DNA of 6,084 nucleotides from an uncultured Flavobacteriales bacterium. GTDB taxonomy: Bacteria > Bacteroidota > Bacteroidia > Flavobacteriales > Crocinitomicaceae. Location: assembly GCA_946479985.1 (NCBI GenBank), contig CAMLIF010000166.1, positions 1 through 6,084 on the forward strand, given 5' to 3'. A model generated the notes under the pieces. That model worked only from the letters and a program-made list of their open reading frames with translations, was not told the DNA's origin and searched no databases. Numbering within the stretch: position 1 is the stretch's first letter; each line of letters opens with the position of its first letter. Made by a program: the position numbers and the translations under genes. Shown one piece after another: positions 6,055 through 6,084 of the stretch.

Positions 6055-6084
6055 TGATAAGCAGATTTTCGGTTGATAACGGCA

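Larger units (their letters stand above)
5849..6084. other. Non-coding upstream region of the secreted-protein gene
   Basis: No convincing coding sequence lies in these 236 bases. The 75-codon plus-strand frame here (5849-6076) has no recognisable protein features and runs across the signal-peptide gene's leader. The stretch should contain the promoter for the gene starting at 5848, but I found no pair of boxes matching the Bacteroidota consensus with correct spacing. It holds the tandem repeat at 5910-5931 and the palindrome at 6041-6054. Confidence 0.6.

Noticed and set aside
5849..6076. Plus-strand 75-codon frame divergent from the secreted-protein gene
   Set aside because: No motif, no plausible start context and A/T-rich non-coding character; treated as part of the upstream region.
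1..6084. CRISPR array, tRNA, rRNA, insertion sequence or prophage signatures
   Set aside because: No regularly spaced repeats, no tRNA-like cloverleaf, and no transposase, integrase or terminal inverted repeats were seen on either strand.

Overview
The window looks like Bacteroidota chromosome, most likely Flavobacteriales or a close relative. Three things point there: a secreted protein with a C-terminal type IX secretion sorting domain, a heavy-metal RND pump fused to its outer-membrane TolC-type partner in one polypeptide, and A/T-rich gene leaders without clear Shine-Dalgarno sequences. The genus cannot be fixed from this stretch. All three genes I can support lie on the minus strand, so transcription runs from high to low coordinates.

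Bases 5849-6084 are a non-coding upstream region with a perfect 14-bp palindrome and a short tandem repeat. Bases 5117-5848 encode a 243-residue secreted protein: signal peptide, a beta-rich middle resembling CARDB domains, an aspartate-rich loop and a type A T9SS sorting domain. Its transcript probably ends at a 14-bp intrinsic terminator at 5011-5045.

Bases 4830-5010 form the upstream region of a metal-efflux unit. They hold a near-perfect dyad (4931-4962) that overlaps a tentative Bacteroidota-type promoter. Next come a 152-residue exported histidine-rich protein (4371-4829), a 90-base leader with several small hairpins, and a very long gene that starts at 4280 and runs off the left edge. 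That last gene has 1426 visible codons. Residues 1-1032 are a complete CzcA/CusA-type RND transporter. A signal-peptide-like linker follows, and then an outer-membrane factor domain lacking only its last few dozen residues.

Together the last two genes look like a divalent-metal (Zn/Co/Cd-type) resistance module. The His-rich protein would bind metal in the periplasm, and the RND-OMF fusion would supply both the inner-membrane motor and the outer-membrane duct. The periplasmic adaptor (CzcB/CusB type) is not in the window and would be expected just beyond base 1. The long gene covers 70% of the window, so the open frames on the opposite strand there are shadows.
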